This document shows, in pieces, positions 22,620 through 32,390 of a stretch of 64,000 bases of DNA (its first letter is position 1; the number at the start of each line of letters is the position of its first letter). The position numbers were made by a program, and so were the translations under genes. The stretch lies in contig NC_056752.1 in NCBI RefSeq assembly GCF_018687715.1, positions 11,223,501-11,287,500 of the forward strand. Direction: 5' to 3'. Source of the DNA: Carya illinoinensis. Taxonomy: Eukaryota > Streptophyta > Magnoliopsida > Fagales > Juglandaceae. A model generated the notes under the pieces. The model was not told the origin of the DNA. It searched no databases and saw nothing but the letters and a program-made list of their open reading frames with translations.

Positions 22620-22800
22620 GCACTTTAAATCTATATCTCTTTAAGAGAAATGATATTTATAGGTATGTAAATCTTGTGCACTCATTTTGAAAAAAGTGGA
22701 TAACTCTTAGACCTATATGAAAAAAAAAAAATTATTTTTTAATAATAGATTTTTTTTTTTTTCAAAAAGAGTACGCGAAACTTATATATCTTTATGACTG
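22620..22800. repeat. short palindromic AT-rich MITE (family 2)
   Basis: 'GGTATGTAAATCTTGTGCACTC' near the left and 'GAGTACGCGAAACTTATATATC' near the right form imperfect inverted ends around an AT-rich core. Related sequence ('GTGTAAAACTCATGCACTC...') occurs at about 23940-24080. Confidence 0.5.
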
Positions 22801-22980
22801 TATCCAATATTATTTTTTATTTAAAAATCTATTTTTTATTTAAAAACTAACCATATAAAATATTTCGAATAAAATTTTTTTTACTACTTTCCTTGAATCT
22901 AGCTAGCTAGAAAATATGCATGTGTACGATGCAATATTCGAGGGGTTGCCTTATCTCCCTTGCATAATTTTGACTCTATG

Positions 22981-24253
22981 CTACATCTACAAAGACTTTT
23001 ACGCGCTGGTTTTTAAGCTCTGACATGGCATTCTAAAATTTGCAACCCATTTTCGTTTTAACAAGGAAAATGCTATACGTATACTTTCACGTGGTATTTC
23101 TTACGGACTTATCTACTCTAATTATTTTAATTTTAAATAAAAGAAGTCAAGTGTCCAGAACCACCTTATGTACCATATTTATTATGAAAAAATTTACTTA
23201 CAAGTACAACTATATATTAATATATGTATAAATTTAATGTAATTAATTAAAAAATAAATTTTATTAAAAATAATGTTAATTAAAATTTTAAATTTAAAAA
23301 AATCAGTATTAATATGTAAATTAATACGCGACTTTACTTGTACGTAGCAAGACTCATTTATTATTGAGTAAAGCTACAGCTACCGAATTTTTTTTACCAA
23401 AAAGTCATTGAATCAGCACTTTTTTTTTTTGAATTTTTTTTTCATTCATTTTTTTTTCATATTCTTAAATATTGTTTTTTTAAAAAAAAAATCACAACAT
23501 CTTTTAAAAAAGTTTACTTAATCACTAAGTAAAAAAAAAAAAAGGTAAAAAATAATAATAATTCGGTAAGAAAATAATCTCCCAAATTCGGGAGCTTTAG
23601 CACTTCTCTTTATTATTATTTTATTTTATTTTTTAAAATTAATTGACTTCTTCTACTTATTATTCATATATCACACATTTTGTAAGAGAAAAAATTGAAA
23701 AATTATGTGTAGTTTATTGTATAAAAATGATGAATATACTTTTTTTTAAATAATATTAAATATAGTATTAAATAAAAATAGAATTTTCTGTTAAAAAATT
23801 ATTTTTTTCATATAAATCAACCTTTTATTCACTTTTTTTTTTCTTTTAACTGGACGTAAGAAAATAAATACAGAGCAAAACTATAATTATTGCACATCTG
23901 GTTTGTAATGAATAAGAAAAAAGAAATAATATTTTTAGTCTTAGAATGTGTAAAACTCATGCACTCTTTTTAAAAAAGTGGATAAATCTAAAATCTATAT
24001 GACAAAATTAATTTTTTTTAAAGTAGACTCCACTTATTTTTAAAATGATTATTCAAAACTTATACACCTTAAAAATGTATCTAATGTTATTATAAAAAAA
24101 AAAATGTATAACTTGAAAATTTAAAATTAAATAAAAAATTTTATACATTACAGATTCGACATATTTGAATTTTTAAAACGAAAATGGGTTGCAAATCTTA
24201 TAGTGCCATGTCAGAGCATAAAAAACAGCGCGAAAAAGTCTTTGTACATGTAG
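22981..24253. mobile_element. element with ~80-bp terminal inverted repeats, containing nested MITEs
   Basis: 22981-23062 (CTACATCTACAAAGACTTTT...CAACCCATTTTCGTTTTAA) is the near reverse complement of 24173-24253 (TTAAAACGAAAATGGGTTGC...AAAGTCTTTGTACATGTAG). It encloses ~1.1 kb of AT-rich DNA with no gene. A smaller nested inverted repeat lies at about 23370-23605 (GTAAAGCTACAGCTACCGAATT / AATTCGGGAGCTTTAGCAC). No clear target-site duplication is visible. Confidence 0.65.
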
Positions 24254-24435
24254 AATATATAAATCTAAAATCCACATGACAAAATTAATTTTTTTTAAAG
24301 TAGACTCCAATTATTATTCAAAACTTACGTACCTTAAAAATGTATCTAATGTTATTAGAAAAAAATTGTATAAATTGAAAAATTAAAAATTAAATAATAA
24401 ATTTTATACATTACAAATTCGATAGATTTGAATTG
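23985..24435. repeat. direct duplication of ~180 bp
   Basis: 23985-24175 and 24260-24435 share 'AATCTAAAATC.A.ATGACAAAATTAATT', 'AAAGTAGACTCC' and 'TTATACATTACA.ATTCGA', spaced ~270 bp. The right inverted repeat of the 22981-24253 element lies between the two copies. Confidence 0.65.
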
Positions 24436-24444
24436 TTAACAGAG

Positions 24445-24625
24445 TGCCTACTAATTCCAGGATGTACAGGCCCTCGACAAGAAGTTTCCAGCAAGTGCAC
24501 CTCTTTTAATTCAAGAGATTCCCCCAATCTGATAGTCCCTAGAAATTGTTTGCATCAAGAGGGTTCGAACCTTAGACTACATCCCACCAAAACAAAGGTT
24601 CCTACCACTCGAGCCAACTCCTAGG
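24445..24625 (-). mobile_element. Au-type SINE
   Basis: The minus strand carries a tRNA-like pol III promoter: an A-box TGGCTCGAGTGG (24605-24616) and a perfect B-box GGTTCGAACCC (24561-24571). The SINE body follows, with AACAATTTCTAGGGAC, GAGGTGCACTTGCTGGAAAC and GAGGGCCTGTACATCC, which I recognise as the angiosperm Au SINE type. SINEs are non-coding and mobilised by LINE enzymes. The head of the same SINE adjoins the same flank at PPR2 (42860), so it predates the PPR duplication. Confidence 0.8.
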
Positions 24626-25594
24626 AGTTGAAGGAGCAGGATATAATGAAATAAATATAGAAGAATAAAGAGGAATTTGGCTCTTTACAGTATGCTAACA
24701 ACTAGTAAATCTTGTTGTCAACATGTGCCAATATCCAACCTACCATTGACTTGGACCTTTCTTCCCCCACCCACCCAAGGTGAGAAAAAAAGAAGAAGAA
24801 AGAGAATAAGAAAAATGGGATAGTGAATTAGTGATATCGATTTTAGGATAACAAAGATGAGAATTGAAGTGCGAAAAGAAGCGCTGGGGGCATGACGTTG
24901 GCTTCATCTGCTTTGGACTAAACAGAAAGAAAATAATACTAGTGCAGAAAATCAACTTCAAAACATAGTCTAGAGTCACGCAAACCACCAAAAGATGATG
25001 ACTAACCTATGAGTATGAGGTTAAATGGCCACGAACTCCAGCCCGTGTGGAGTAGAGAAGCAGATATTGAGGGGCAAGGGAGAAAAATGAAGCTTCAATT
25101 TGTGAAATCATCATGACCCAAAATATTGAGTGGATGGAAATTAATGCTGGATGTAATCATTTATATCGTATCTTTCATACTTCTTCTCATATGTGGGATA
25201 GATTCCCCAAAATAAGTGGATCAATCACATGGAATATTTAAATGAGAATCTAGTTCTGATATTAATATATGAAATCAAACTAATCGAAAAAACTTGATCT
25301 GGTCGAAAAAAGTATACTGAATTATTTATATGATATCCTCAACACAATTATAACCACGCAATCAACCATAAGTGTCGCAAAATTATATGGAATACATCTA
25401 CCTTTTTATCTGGTTTGTTCGAGATGAAAAGGATGGAACCCACCATGGACATGCATGGATACCGCAATACCGATGCGCTAGCACAAGCAAAGCCTTGAGA
25501 ATCAAAGGTTCTTCAACCAGTCTTTCTTCCGCGTATGACAATAGATGCATTTCAAACTTTTGAGTAATCCCATCCTCCAGATCCTACAGCCATC
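24626..25594. other. 3' flank of PPR1, duplicated downstream of PPR2
   Basis: 'AGTTGAAGGAG.A.GATA.AATGAAATAAATATA' through the AACTAGTAAATCTTGTTGTC and CACCCAAGGTGAG stretches matches 42850-43300. 25440-25560 matches 43550-43640 and 4373-4480. No gene is seen within. Confidence 0.8.
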
Positions 25595-27904
25595 CTATGC
25601 AGTAGAAACAGAAACTTTGTATCCTTGAACAAAATTTTTCAACTTTTCCGTTTCACCTACAACAGGAAGCCATTCGATAAGTACCTCCATGGTTATATAA
25701 TCAGGATTACATGCCTGTTCAACCATTCTGTCCATGAGGTCAAATGCTTTCTCCAAGAAATTTTTTTCTCGCAGACCTTTGAACATAGCATTGTATGTGA
25801 TAACATTAGGCCTTAAGCCCTTAACTTTCATTTCATCCATCAGAGAAAGAGCAAGCTCTACCTCTTTCTTTTTGCAAAGAGAATCTATTAGAATATTGTA
25901 TATTACATTGTTGGGAGGAATCTTTGACGAAGAGCTCATATCTCTGAAAATCTTCATTGCTTCTTCAATTTTTCCATTTAAGCAGTATGCGTGTATCAGG
26001 GCTCCGTAAGTGAAAACTGTGGGCACAAGACCCTCCTTAATCATATTTCTCATAATTCTATGAACGGTTACAAAGTTTCCAGTTTTGCTCAAATAGGAAA
26101 TCAAGGTGTTATATGTGACAATATCAGACTTAACTCCGGCTAGCTCCATTTCTCTGAGCATCTCATAAGCTTTATCCAATTTGTTCTTCCTACAGAACCC
26201 ACCAATGAGAACATTGTAGCGCACAATGTCAAGGCAGAATCCAGCTTCTTTCAACATTGATGCGACGGAGCTGGCATCATCCATCCTTCCAGCATGGCTC
26301 AAACCAGATATCAATCTATAAAAAACAAATGCTTCTGGGGAGCATCCATCCTTCGACATTTGATTGAAAAGTTCCATTGCTTTATCAATATTGTTAGCAT
26401 TGCAAAAAGCACTAATCAAGATTGAAAACGTCACAGCATCGCCTTTCAGACCGTCACTTCGCATTTCATTGAAGAACTGAACTGCACTATTGATCCTCCC
26501 ATGTCTGCACATACCACCAACCAAAGTATTAAGGGTGATTACATTAGGAAATACTCTTTCCTTGTTCATCTGATCAAAGAGCTCTTGTGCCCTCTCAATT
26601 TCGCCAGCTTTGCAGAACCCATCAATCAAGCAATTATAGGTAACAGTATCTGGCATACATTTATTTTCAGATCTCATCTGATGCATCAAAGTCAACCCTT
26701 CTTCTTGCCTCCCAACTTTACAAAGTCCATCAATCAAAGTAGTATATAAGATTACATTAGGTTCAACAGACAACCCATCATTCCCTCCTTTCATTTTCTC
26801 AAAAACCTCCAGTGCCTCATCGACCCTCCCAGACTTGCACATATGCTTAAGAAGGATCCCAAAAGTTACCAAATCTGGTTGAATATTCATCTCTATCATC
26901 TTGGTCATGAGCGTATTCATCCTTTCAAAATCCCCATCCCTTCCCAACCACGTCAAAAGTGCATTGCATGAAGCAACTTCCACAGTACCACCAACCTTCA
27001 TCACATCATGTAAAACATCCCAAGCAAGACCTATCTTTTTGTTCCTGCACAACTTGGTAATCAATTGCGTAAGTTTAAAGGTATCTGGAAACACACCGTG
27101 TTCACGTAATTTTGACACCAACCCAACAATCTCCTTGTCACTAATACTTCTTCCAAACCACTCCCTTCTCGACAATGCAGCAGGAACAACATCACGCGTA
27201 ATATCATTGGGCGGACAGTCAGCACCTGGTTGAAACATTTCATCAAGCATGTTATGCGCCTCGACGATGCGCCCTGATTTGAATAGCACATCAACCACCA
27301 CATTGTAAAAGTGCGTGTTTTTGAGAGACGGGTCTAGCTCGTCAACTACAGCCAGCGCCTCGTCCACCCTTTCGGCCCTTCCCAAGCAAGGAACAAGAAG
27401 TGTTGCGCCGTTAACTGTAAGCGGGATATTCCGCTCTTTGGACGTCCTATAAAGCTCTAACAACTTGTTCTGCGGATCAGGTTCGCGGCCTGCGAGCTCG
27501 AAGATGGCCTGGAACGTGAAGGACAATGATTTTAACTCTTGTGAAGGCGAATTTGATCGGATGTAATCGAAGAACTCGAGGGCTTGGGAAGAAGATGCCA
27601 ATCGAAGCGCGATTTGTCCAAAAATACGAGGAGAGGAAGGAGAAGAAGGGGAAAAGAGGAGCTGGTGAAGTTGGGTAGAGCTGGAGCTCCCATCTTCTAC
27701 GGCTTGGAAGAGTTGGACTGCTTCGTTTATCAACGATTCCTCGTCTTGTGGTGGTGGTTGTGGTGGTGGATTGCGTTCGGTAGAGAGGTGGCGGTGGAGG
27801 GGAAAGTAAGGGATTGCGTCTGTTTGGGGTTTGAGCAGACAGAAGCGTAAGAGGAAGACTGTGGATTGTTTGAATGAACAAAGTGGTACGCTCATTTTGT
27901 TCAA
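25595..27904 (-). CDS. P-class pentatricopeptide repeat protein, mitochondrial type (PPR1)
   Basis: A single uninterrupted exon of 769 residues. PPR proteins bind organellar RNA one base per ~35-residue motif and act in RNA stability, splicing or translation. The first ~45 residues are rich in S, L, R and P and lack acidic residues (MNKMSVPLCSFKQSTVFLLR), as in a mitochondrial presequence. About 15 P-type motifs run from ~residue 195 to the C-terminus (e.g. VTYNCLIDGFCKAGEIERAQ; IVTYNTLISYLSKTGN; VITYNAMFKGLREKNF). No E/DYW domains are present, so it is not an editing-type PPR. Length and architecture resemble Arabidopsis At3g61520/At5g28460-type proteins (recall, not searched). The start is the first ATG of the open frame; PPR2 shares the same MNKMSVPL start. 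It lies between a SINE and a foldback MITE. Confidence 0.92.
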   Translation of the reverse strand: MNKMSVPLCSFKQSTVFLLRFCLLKPQTDAIPYFPLHRHLSTERNPPPQPPPQDEESLINEAVQLFQAVEDGSSSSTQLHQLLFSPSSPSSPRIFGQIALRLASSSQALEFFDYIRSNSPSQELKSLSFTFQAIFELAGREPDPQNKLLELYRTSKERNIPLTVNGATLLVPCLGRAERVDEALAVVDELDPSLKNTHFYNVVVDVLFKSGRIVEAHNMLDEMFQPGADCPPNDITRDVVPAALSRREWFGRSISDKEIVGLVSKLREHGVFPDTFKLTQLITKLCRNKKIGLAWDVLHDVMKVGGTVEVASCNALLTWLGRDGDFERMNTLMTKMIEMNIQPDLVTFGILLKHMCKSGRVDEALEVFEKMKGGNDGLSVEPNVILYTTLIDGLCKVGRQEEGLTLMHQMRSENKCMPDTVTYNCLIDGFCKAGEIERAQELFDQMNKERVFPNVITLNTLVGGMCRHGRINSAVQFFNEMRSDGLKGDAVTFSILISAFCNANNIDKAMELFNQMSKDGCSPEAFVFYRLISGLSHAGRMDDASSVASMLKEAGFCLDIVRYNVLIGGFCRKNKLDKAYEMLREMELAGVKSDIVTYNTLISYLSKTGNFVTVHRIMRNMIKEGLVPTVFTYGALIHAYCLNGKIEEAMKIFRDMSSSSKIPPNNVIYNILIDSLCKKKEVELALSLMDEMKVKGLRPNVITYNAMFKGLREKNFLEKAFDLMDRMVEQACNPDYITMEVLIEWLPVVGETEKLKNFVQGYKVSVSTA

Positions 27905-28043
27905 GCGAAGATGCTACATCCCTCAACAGTTGCTGTCAAAGACAATAATCTCAACTCCAAATTCTCCCTCATCTCTGTCGTACAGAACGGCCTCCCTCTC
28001 TCGTACAGGAAATTCCCCCAAATCCTTTATTCTCTCGTACAAA
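27905..28043 (-). promoter_or_regulatory. PPR1 5' region
   Basis: Pyrimidine-rich sequence directly upstream of the PPR1 start, interrupted 140 bp away by the foldback MITE at 28044. Similarity to the PPR2 upstream region fades by ~30-50 bp from the ATG, so the promoters differ. Confidence 0.4.
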
Positions 28044-28508
28044 GGGCTTTGCTACACGCAGTCGGGAAACGCAATCGGCGTGCAGTCGGCTGTACGGAAT
28101 GAATAAAAAAAAATTATAAAAAAATTATTTTATATTCAGGAGGACCTGCATGAATTATAAAAAGCTATAAAAATAATTTTTTTTTTTTATATAGGTCCTG
28201 TATTAATTTTTTTTTACAGCCGATTGCACGCCGACTGCATTTTCCGACTGCACAAATCATTTCTGCTCGTACAAAACCCCCGTCCCAAAAGAAAATCAGA
28301 AATGATTTGTGCAGTCGGGAAATGCAGTCGACGTGCAGTCGGCTGTAAAAAAAAAATTAATACGAAACCTACATGAAAAAAAAAAATTATTTTTATAACT
28401 TTTTATAATTCATGTAGGTCCCCCTGAATATAAAATAATTTTTTTATAATTTTTTTTTATTCATTCCGTACAGCCGACTGCATTTCCCGACTGCATGTAG
28501 CAAAGCCC
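28044..28508. mobile_element. compound foldback MITE upstream of PPR1
   Basis: Ends GGGCTTTGCTAC / GTAGCAAAGCCC are perfect inverted repeats, flanked by AAA on both sides (possible 3-bp TSD). The unit 'GCAGTCGGGAAA.GCA.TCG.CGTGCAGTCGGCTGTA' occurs four times in alternating orientation, so each half is itself an inverted repeat. The whole 465 bp can fold around a centre near 28280 (AAATCATTTCTG / CAGAAATGATTT). Non-coding. Confidence 0.85.
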
Positions 28509-28730
28509 AAAGAAAATAGAAACCTTTCCGAAGAGCCTAACGGTTTGTATATTAAAAATTCTCGATTTCAAATATAAAATTTTTAATCTCCTCGTTATAA
28601 TTTTTATCTAAAATATAATAAATAATTTAATTTTTTCTTAATATTTTTAAATTTCAAAAATAGAATAATATTTGAATAGAATAATATTAAGAGCGAAAGT
28701 TAGAGAAACTGTAAACAAAATTGCAAACCA
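28509..28730. other. short AT-rich spacer between MITE and LINE
   Basis: Contains a fragment resembling MITE family 1 (28560-28680, 'AATATAATAAATAATTTAATTTTTTCTTAATATTTTT'). No gene. Confidence 0.5.
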
Positions 28731-28763
28731 TTCCGAATGATTTTTTTTTAATTATTATTATTA

Positions 28764-28768
28764 TTCTT

Positions 28769-28798
<30 letters not shown>
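28764..28798 (+). repeat. (TTC)n microsatellite at LINE 3' tail
   Basis: About eleven TTC units between two TTA-repeat stretches. It probably expanded from the LINE's A-rich tail. Confidence 0.9.
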
Positions 28799-28799
<1 letters not shown>

Positions 28800-29076
28800 T
28801 TATTATTTTAAGAAACAAAATATTTCATTCATACAAGATGACGATTAAGATGTTTAATGATTTGAGAAAGAAAGTTCGGAATACAATCTCATTACATTTC
28901 AATACTATCAACTCTCTATGCATTTCTAGCTAACTTTTGTACTGCTCTATTCCCCTCTCTACAAATATGATTAAATGAACATGTTAAAAGGCAAGTTTTG
29001 AGCCATGAAACCTCTGCAAACAGCACAGTCATAACTGAATCAACTATGTTATTTTGCTGTCGAGATTCCATTAACA

Positions 29077-29929
29077 TCAAACAATCACTCTCAACATTAT
29101 ATTAGTTATACCCATGCTAGAGCAGAGTTGTAGCTCTCTAAAAACAGCTAAAAGTTCAACAGTTTTTTGACTTTCAACATCATTTTCAGCCTTACTAGTA
29201 GCCATGATCACATTCCTAGCAGCATCACGAAGAAGCAACCCAAGTCCTGCCTTGTTAAGGTCTCCAAACAAAACCCCATCTACATTTAGCTTCATCACAT
29301 TTGTTGGTAGAGGTTTCTAACTGAAATGGTCTTTCATTTGAACCCGAGTCTTTACCTTAACTTCCTTGAAATTCTTCATAAGACATGAAGCATGTTTTGT
29401 CACATGCTTTACACTCAAAATTTGTTGCTCAAATTCCTTTTTATTCCTCCTATACCATAACCCCCAAGTCAGACTAAAGAATAAGCTTAATCTGTCAACC
29501 TCTTCACCTTCAAAGAGCTGCAATACCAGATCAAAGAAAATTGCATGAACAGTGCCATCCAAAGATGGAAAAAAACTAATGCCATATCTCTCTCTACTAA
29601 GCACAGCTAAAAACTGCATGATACAATCTTCAATTGAATTCAAACAAAAACAGCAGTTTTCCTCAGTTATAACATGCTTCTTCAACAGGATTTTCTTAGT
29701 AGGCAAAACTTCTTTACAAGCACACCTTGCAAAAACTCGAACTTTATTAGGAACCAGCATCTTCCATAGAAGTTTCCATAATTTATGCTGCCTCATACAA
29801 TTAGAGCCTTCAGCTGAAGCATAATTCTTGTGTTGCATAATCAATCGGTAATAGCTTTTCACAGAAAACTGGCCACTTCTTTCACACTCCCATATCCATT
29901 TATCAACCATAATTCTAGGAGAGATCACA
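29077..29929 (-). pseudogene. LINE ORF2, zf-RVT and RNase H part
   Basis: 29317-29928 encodes a zf-RVT region (IMVDKWIWECERSGQFSVKS; LWKLLWKMLVPNKVRVFARC; NCCFCLNSIEDC). 29077-29298 encodes an RNase H-like (RVT_3) fold (MKLNVDGVLFGDLNKAGLG; ELLAVFRELQL). They are separated by a shift/stop near 29300. The zf-RVT frame continues, after removal of the solo LTR and one TSD, straight into sequence at 32391 and above (...NILKVVISPRIMVDKW). Confidence 0.85.
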
Positions 29930-30153
29930 TGTGATGACCCGCTTTTGCGTGTATTTTCGCTGAAGGGTTGTTTTTAATTTAATTAAAATATTAGTTTATT
30001 ATTTTAATTTATTTGCGTTTTAAAATTGATTTTTAATTTAATTGATGTTGTGTTTTATTTTTTCTTTTTGTTGTTTTGTAGTTTTTAAATCTCTTTTCGG
30101 CGGTTCGTTTTGTTTTCCCGGAGTGAGGTTTAGACCTCATCTTTTTCCCTACA

Positions 30154-30258
30154 TCTCTTTTCCTTTTTCCTTTTCTTTTTCTCTTTTTTCTTTTTTCTTT
30201 CCTTTTTCCTTCCTTTTTCTTTTTTCTTTCTTTCTTTTCTTTTTTTTCCCTCTCCCCT
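30154..30258 (+). repeat. 105-nt uninterrupted polypyrimidine tract in the solo LTR
   Basis: Only C and T for 105 bases, mostly TTTTTC/CTTTTT blocks. Such mirror-like Y/R tracts can form triplex DNA. The LTR at 57831 has a similar, shorter CT-rich tract at ~58375-58440. Confidence 0.85.
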
Positions 30259-31164
30259 GCGTCGACCCCCCCATCTCTCCCTCTCTTCTCTCTCCTCACC
30301 CACGGCCGAACGCTTCAACCGCCCAGACCCACCGTCGCCGGCCACCGTGCGGCACACCACCCCCACCAAAGTCTTCCTCTCCCTTCGGCGCACCACCCCA
30401 CCGGTTTCCACCCCCATCCGGCCGGCTGTTTGGCCGGAAAAGCTCCTCAAAGCCCGCACGGCTTTGGCTCCGATCCGCCGCCGTCGCTCCACCTCCGGCC
30501 ACCATTTCTTCACCACTTCATCACCGGTCCCTTGCCGTCCTAACCCACCCATTTCCGGCCTCCAACGACCACCGGAACAGCTCCTACAAGCTTGGTTTCC
30601 GATTTGGGTTTTCCGGCCATTTCCGGCGTTTTCGCCGCCACCCACGACCAACCACCACTTCCAATAGCTTCACAATCATCCCTAGACCATTCCCTATCAA
30701 TCCCAAGCCCTGGTTTGTCCCCGTTCAAAAGTGAGTTTTTCACAACCCACGGCCACAGTGAATTTTCACTGTAACGTTGCTTTTTCGCCGCCGTTTGCAA
30801 CGCCTCGTGTTTTCTAAAATTGCCATATAGCGCTGTAAGTATTTTTCAAACCCTATTTTCAGATTTAAATATATATTGCTCATTCAATTTATTTTATCTG
30901 CTGGTTGGTTGATTCCGGACTGAGTCCGAGGAGTTCGGGGGTCGGATGGATGGAGGACGGAGTGCTTGGTTTTGGTTGTATGTGATTGCTTGATTGTTTG
31001 GGCCATGAGGCGTGCGTTGCATATTGCATACATGTGCATTTTATTTGCGTGCGTTGCATATCGCATACATGTGCATTTTATTTTATTTGAGAAAATCATG
31101 TTTATCGGCGTATATGGTTGTTGGGTGCGTGCGTCTCACGAGCCCAAGCCGGGATGGGTTATTA

Positions 31165-31760
31165 TCTCGGTGGAGCTCCTCTGGTCACTCGGGAGTGGAT
31201 AATACTGAGTGACATCCCCTGGGTTGTCGCGGGGCGACGACCGGATCGCACGATACGGTAACGCTGTCGTGTCGACTCCGTGGTCCTTCGAGTGGCGGGG
31301 ACTAGAGGATGGCCCGGCCAGGTACGCGCTGGGCGCGAGTCTGGGCATCACTCGTGTAGGTGTCACATGCGTAGTCGTTACCTGCGGTGTGACACAGAGC
31401 CAGGTGTGCGGATGATCCCTAGGGGAGATCATGGTGCATGCATAATCGGAACTCCTCTGGTCACTCGGGAGTAGTTAATACTGAGTGACGTCCCCTGAGT
31501 TGTCGCTGGGCGACGACGGGAGCAGGGCTAGAGGATGGCCTAGCCAGGTACGCGCTGGGCGCGAGTCTGGGCATCGCTCTATTCACCGACTCTGTGGCCC
31601 TTCGCTGGCGAGGGCTAGAGGATGGCCTGGCCAGGTACGCGCTGGGCGCGAGTCTGGGCATCGCTCGTTTAGGTGTCACATGCGTAGCCGTTATCTGCGG
31701 TGTGGCACAGAGCCAGGGTGTGCGGATGATCCCTAGGGGAGATCATGGTGCATACAGAGC
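31165..31760 (+). repeat. tandem repeats within the solo LTR
   Basis: 'CTCCTCTGGTCACTCGGGAGT' occurs at about 31167 and 31450. 'AGAGGATGGCC.GGCCAGGTACGCGCTGGGCGCGAGTCTGGGCATC' occurs three times (about 31302, 31530, 31617), with a 'GTGTGCGGATGATCCCTAGGGGAGATCATGGTGCAT' tail twice. It is GC-rich against an AT-rich background. Confidence 0.85.
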
Positions 31761-32390
31761 GGTTTGTTTTATGGTTTTCGGATGTGGGCCATTTTCTGGG
31801 AAAATGGCGAGTTGTGGTTTTGAGGCGTTTGATCCATTTTCTAGGAAAATGGTGGTTTGGGCCATTATCTGGGATAATGGCGAGGATTGGTTTTAAGGAT
31901 ATGTTTTTATGGGCCAAATGGGTTTTTGGCGTGCGTGGTAAAATATGGTTTTGCGGGACATGTGCTTTAGTTTTCTTGCATTCATGTTGTTTGAGTTCTA
32001 TGTGTTTTTATCTGGTAGTGTTTGGGTTATACTTACCTGCGGTACCATTTTTTGGTTCCGTAGCTTTTGGTGCAGAGTTCGAGGATGAGGAGGAGGAGGC
32101 TGAGCCCGAGGATGCGGCTCCGCCGAGTTGCTGATGTTATGCTTTATATTTGTTTTAAAGCTGTACTTACGTTTTGTAATATTTTGTTATGTATGTTTTT
32201 AACAGCTTGTATTACGTTAAGAAAAATTCTGGTACTTAGTTATTGACTTGCTTTTCGCTGCATTTTTTTCTTACACTTTGTTGCCTTTGCACACACTTGG
32301 CACACGTCGTTAGGGTGGTGACCCGTGATGTCACCATCCGGGCGTCTCGATTTCCCCGTGTCCGTGCGTGGGGATTTGGGGGCGTCACAT

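Larger units (their letters stand above)
29930..32390 (+). mobile_element. solo LTR (large Ty3/gypsy-type) inside the LINE
   Basis: Begins TGTGATGACCCGC and ends GGGCGTCACA, with flanks TCACA (29925-29929) and TCACC (32391-32395), i.e. a one-mismatch 5-bp TSD. There is no internal region, and LINE coding sequence resumes in frame on both sides. Orientation is inferred from the downstream 'TTACCTGCGGTACC...GGTGCAGAGTTCGAGGATGAGG' typical of the 3' part of such LTRs. The 57831-61789 LTR has similar ends and layout. Frames such as 30042-30734 within it are not genes. Confidence 0.88.

Noticed and set aside
24561..24616. tRNA gene suggested by GGTTCGAACCC
   Set aside because: The A- and B-boxes belong to a SINE; no cloverleaf or acceptor stem is present and the SINE body follows.
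30042..30734. 230-codon ORF with proline/phenylalanine-rich product and its lysine-rich antisense
   Set aside because: Lies in the solo LTR and results from the pure pyrimidine tract and CCG-rich sequence.
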